A model generated the notes under the pieces. That model did not search any database. It was not told where the DNA came from and saw nothing but the letters and a program-made list of their open reading frames with translations. The position numbers and the translations under genes are program-made. Below, one piece after another: positions 62,383 to 64,000 of a DNA stretch of 64,000 nt (the first letter of the stretch is position 1; the number at the start of each line of letters is the position of its first letter). Location of the stretch: positions 3,830,001 to 3,894,000 of the forward strand of contig NZ_CP156081.1 of assembly GCF_039830135.1 (NCBI RefSeq), given 5' to 3'. The stretch comes from Defluviimonas sp. SAOS-178_SWC. GTDB taxonomy: Bacteria; Pseudomonadota; Alphaproteobacteria; Rhodobacterales; Rhodobacteraceae.

Positions 62383-64000
62383 TCAGACGACCAGAAGCCC
62401 GCGCTCGCGATAGACCGAAAGGCCCTTCGCGACCGGGTTCAGGAACATGAGCATTGCCGCGTCGAACATCGCCATGAGCGGGTCGATCTTGCTTGCGCCG
62501 GCTGTCTGCTTTTTCACGAGCCAGTTGCTCCCTACCAGTTCCATTTTCGCATTCCCCGCCGCCCAGGCCATGATCGGCTGGCCGCAATGTCGGAACTCCT
62601 GCACCTTCAGCTTGTTCGGGATCTGCAGGACCGCCCTCTGCATGCGGTAGCCCTGCGATACACCCGTCACACGCTTGGCCAAATCCGCGTCTTCCTCGAT
62701 CTCTTCGAGGCCCGTCGCCGGACCCGAACTGTCGTATCCGATGCCGTGTTCCTCTGGCAGAAGTCCTGCATCGAAGATCCTCCGGCAGATCGCCCGCATG
62801 TCCTGCCCGATCTCGGATTCGCTGTTGCGAACGATGAGGTCGCCGGACCGCTTGAAATCCTCCAGCGCCGGCGCGATCGACTTCCGCCGCTCGAAGACCT
62901 CCGGCTGCGCCCACGATTGCTGCCAGAACAGCCAGTCCCCGTTTTCCCTGTGCCGCCCCATGACACCAAGCGAGGCGATATCATCCATCCCGCCGCCATC
63001 GACGCCGATCGTGCAGACGTCGACGAGACCGAGCAGGACATCGAACGTCAGGTCTGGCATCTTTGCGGCTTCCCAATAGGCAGCACCCGACCACACATCG
63101 GCATGGAGCCCGACGCCCATCTCGACGTTCAGGTGTTGCGATGCGAACAGCGAAAGCGCTTCCTGACCGCCAACCTCGGCCTCCGCGAACTTCTCGCGAA
63201 GGTAGTCGATCGATACCGACCGCTCGATGTTGGGGTTCACCAGCCTCCACGTCTCTTCGTCGCGCCACGCCCCAGACGCCTGCATATCCTGTGGCAGCTC
63301 GTACAGCACCGGCAGGATCGGCAGGTTCAGCTTACCGTCCCGAACGCCGCGGGCGAGGGACAGTCGGCGCTTGAACTCTCCGTGCGGCGGAACCTTGGAC
63401 TGTGTCGTGATCTCCAGAAGGAACCCTTCCGGACGGGCCGCAAGTCCGCCCTCCAGTTCCAGGTAGACACCCGGCGCTTTCGCCTTGTGTCCTAGAACGT
63501 GGGTCTCGTCGACCAGCACATAGGCCGCCTTCGAACCGGTCACTACATCGCCATCCGCCGACAGGATGCGGATCGTCGCACCCGTGTTCATGTGGATGAT
63601 CGTCTTCGAATGCGACTTCACATCGAAGATGCCGCCGCTGTCCTTGTCGAGCCGCGGGTCGAGCTTGATGATGCCGGCCGCCTGGCTGAAGGCGATCTCG
63701 GCGATCTTCTGTGTCTCGGCGATCAGGATCGCCTCGGCGTTCGGCCTCTCGTTCAGGATCGCGGCTGTCACGATGATGGCCGCGCTGATCGACGACTTTC
63801 CGTTCTTCTTCGGGATCATCACGAAGAACTGCCGGATCATTCGGCGGCGCGTATCAGGGTCATAGGCTCCGAACACCGCCCGGACCAGATCGAAGATCCA
63901 CTCCTCGCAGACTTCTCCGAGCGTCGGCGTTCCGATCATGTCAGGCACGCGAAGGCTCTTGAAGACCCTCAGCGCCTTCTCGGCGACAGGTGCGAAGAGC
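62383..64000 (-). CDS. Terminase large subunit (cut by right edge)
   Basis: The DNA-packaging motor. The visible frame is open to position 64000; a GTG at 63948 is inside the gene, as the codons before it (LFAPVAEKALRVFKSLR) read as normal terminase N-terminus. The ATPase domain has Walker A IPKKNGKSS and Walker B YVLVDETH; the RNase-H-like nuclease has GVDGGGMDDIASLG as its first acidic site. Type of the HK97/phi-C31 large terminase. The N-terminus and any small subunit lie beyond the window. Confidence 0.93.
   Translation of the reverse strand, partial: LFAPVAEKALRVFKSLRVPDMIGTPTLGEVCEEWIFDLVRAVFGAYDPDTRRRMIRQFFVMIPKKNGKSSISAAIIVTAAILNERPNAEAILIAETQKIAEIAFSQAAGIIKLDPRLDKDSGGIFDVKSHSKTIIHMNTGATIRILSADGDVVTGSKAAYVLVDETHVLGHKAKAPGVYLELEGGLAARPEGFLLEITTQSKVPPHGEFKRRLSLARGVRDGKLNLPILPVLYELPQDMQASGAWRDEETWRLVNPNIERSVSIDYLREKFAEAEVGGQEALSLFASQHLNVEMGVGLHADVWSGAAYWEAAKMPDLTFDVLLGLVDVCTIGVDGGGMDDIASLGVMGRHRENGDWLFWQQSWAQPEVFERRKSIAPALEDFKRSGDLIVRNSESEIGQDMRAICRRIFDAGLLPEEHGIGYDSSGPATGLEEIEEDADLAKRVTGVSQGYRMQRAVLQIPNKLKVQEFRHCGQPIMAWAAGNAKMELVGSNWLVKKQTAGASKIDPLMAMFDAAMLMFLNPVAKGLSVYRERGLLVV

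Overview
The window is high-GC alphaproteobacterial chromosome, most likely from a member of the Rhodobacteraceae. The lineage call rests on an FnrL-centred locus (ccoN, universal stress protein, fnrL, hemN, all next to TTGAY-N5-TCAA boxes), a membrane-anchored cytochrome c of the cy type, the house-keeping content, and phage genes related to gene-transfer-agent families. It is an inference from gene content; no rRNA is present to confirm it.

Positions 1 to about 37.7 kb are ordinary host chromosome. From the left: the 5' part of ccoN (cbb3 oxidase), an FnrL-controlled universal stress protein, a non-pyrrolysine MttB-family methyltransferase, divergent fnrL/hemN sharing one FNR box, a yejABEF peptide importer operon ending in a glycosyltransferase, cytochrome cy, pheA, nudC, a Tat-exported cyclic-nucleotide phosphodiesterase, the SRP RNA gene, rsgA, the dnaX-ybaB-recR operon, a LysR regulator divergent from a ugpBAEC-type importer, an Hsp20, a secreted trypsin-like protease, the glcDEF glycolate oxidase operon with a perfect inverted repeat in front of it, an arylsulfotransferase-like protein and a P-loop kinase.

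From about 37.7 kb to the right edge lies a prophage that runs out of the window. Its late genes are all on the minus strand and read right to left: terminase, portal, ClpP-type head protease, HK97 capsid, connectors, tail completion proteins, tail tube, G/T tail-assembly chaperones, tape measure, tail tip, three large adhesin or depolymerase-like proteins, then a lysis cassette (holin-like, M15 endolysin, overlapping Rz/Rz1 spanins). This is an HK97-type siphovirus, distinct from a gene transfer agent. The best sequence-level discovery is a programmed -1 frameshift site (C CCC CCG) in the chaperone gene that fuses G to a 46-codon T reading frame too short for usual ORF cut-offs.

Between the lysis genes and the host (38.0-41.7 kb) is a cargo island of lower apparent GC: a small alarmone-hydrolase-like HD protein, a hicAB toxin-antitoxin pair with unusual palindromes, a small orphan gene, and a Dam-type adenine methyltransferase paired with a ParB-domain protein carrying an unknown C-terminal domain. 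The ParB/methyltransferase pair is the best candidate here for an undescribed phage-borne system.
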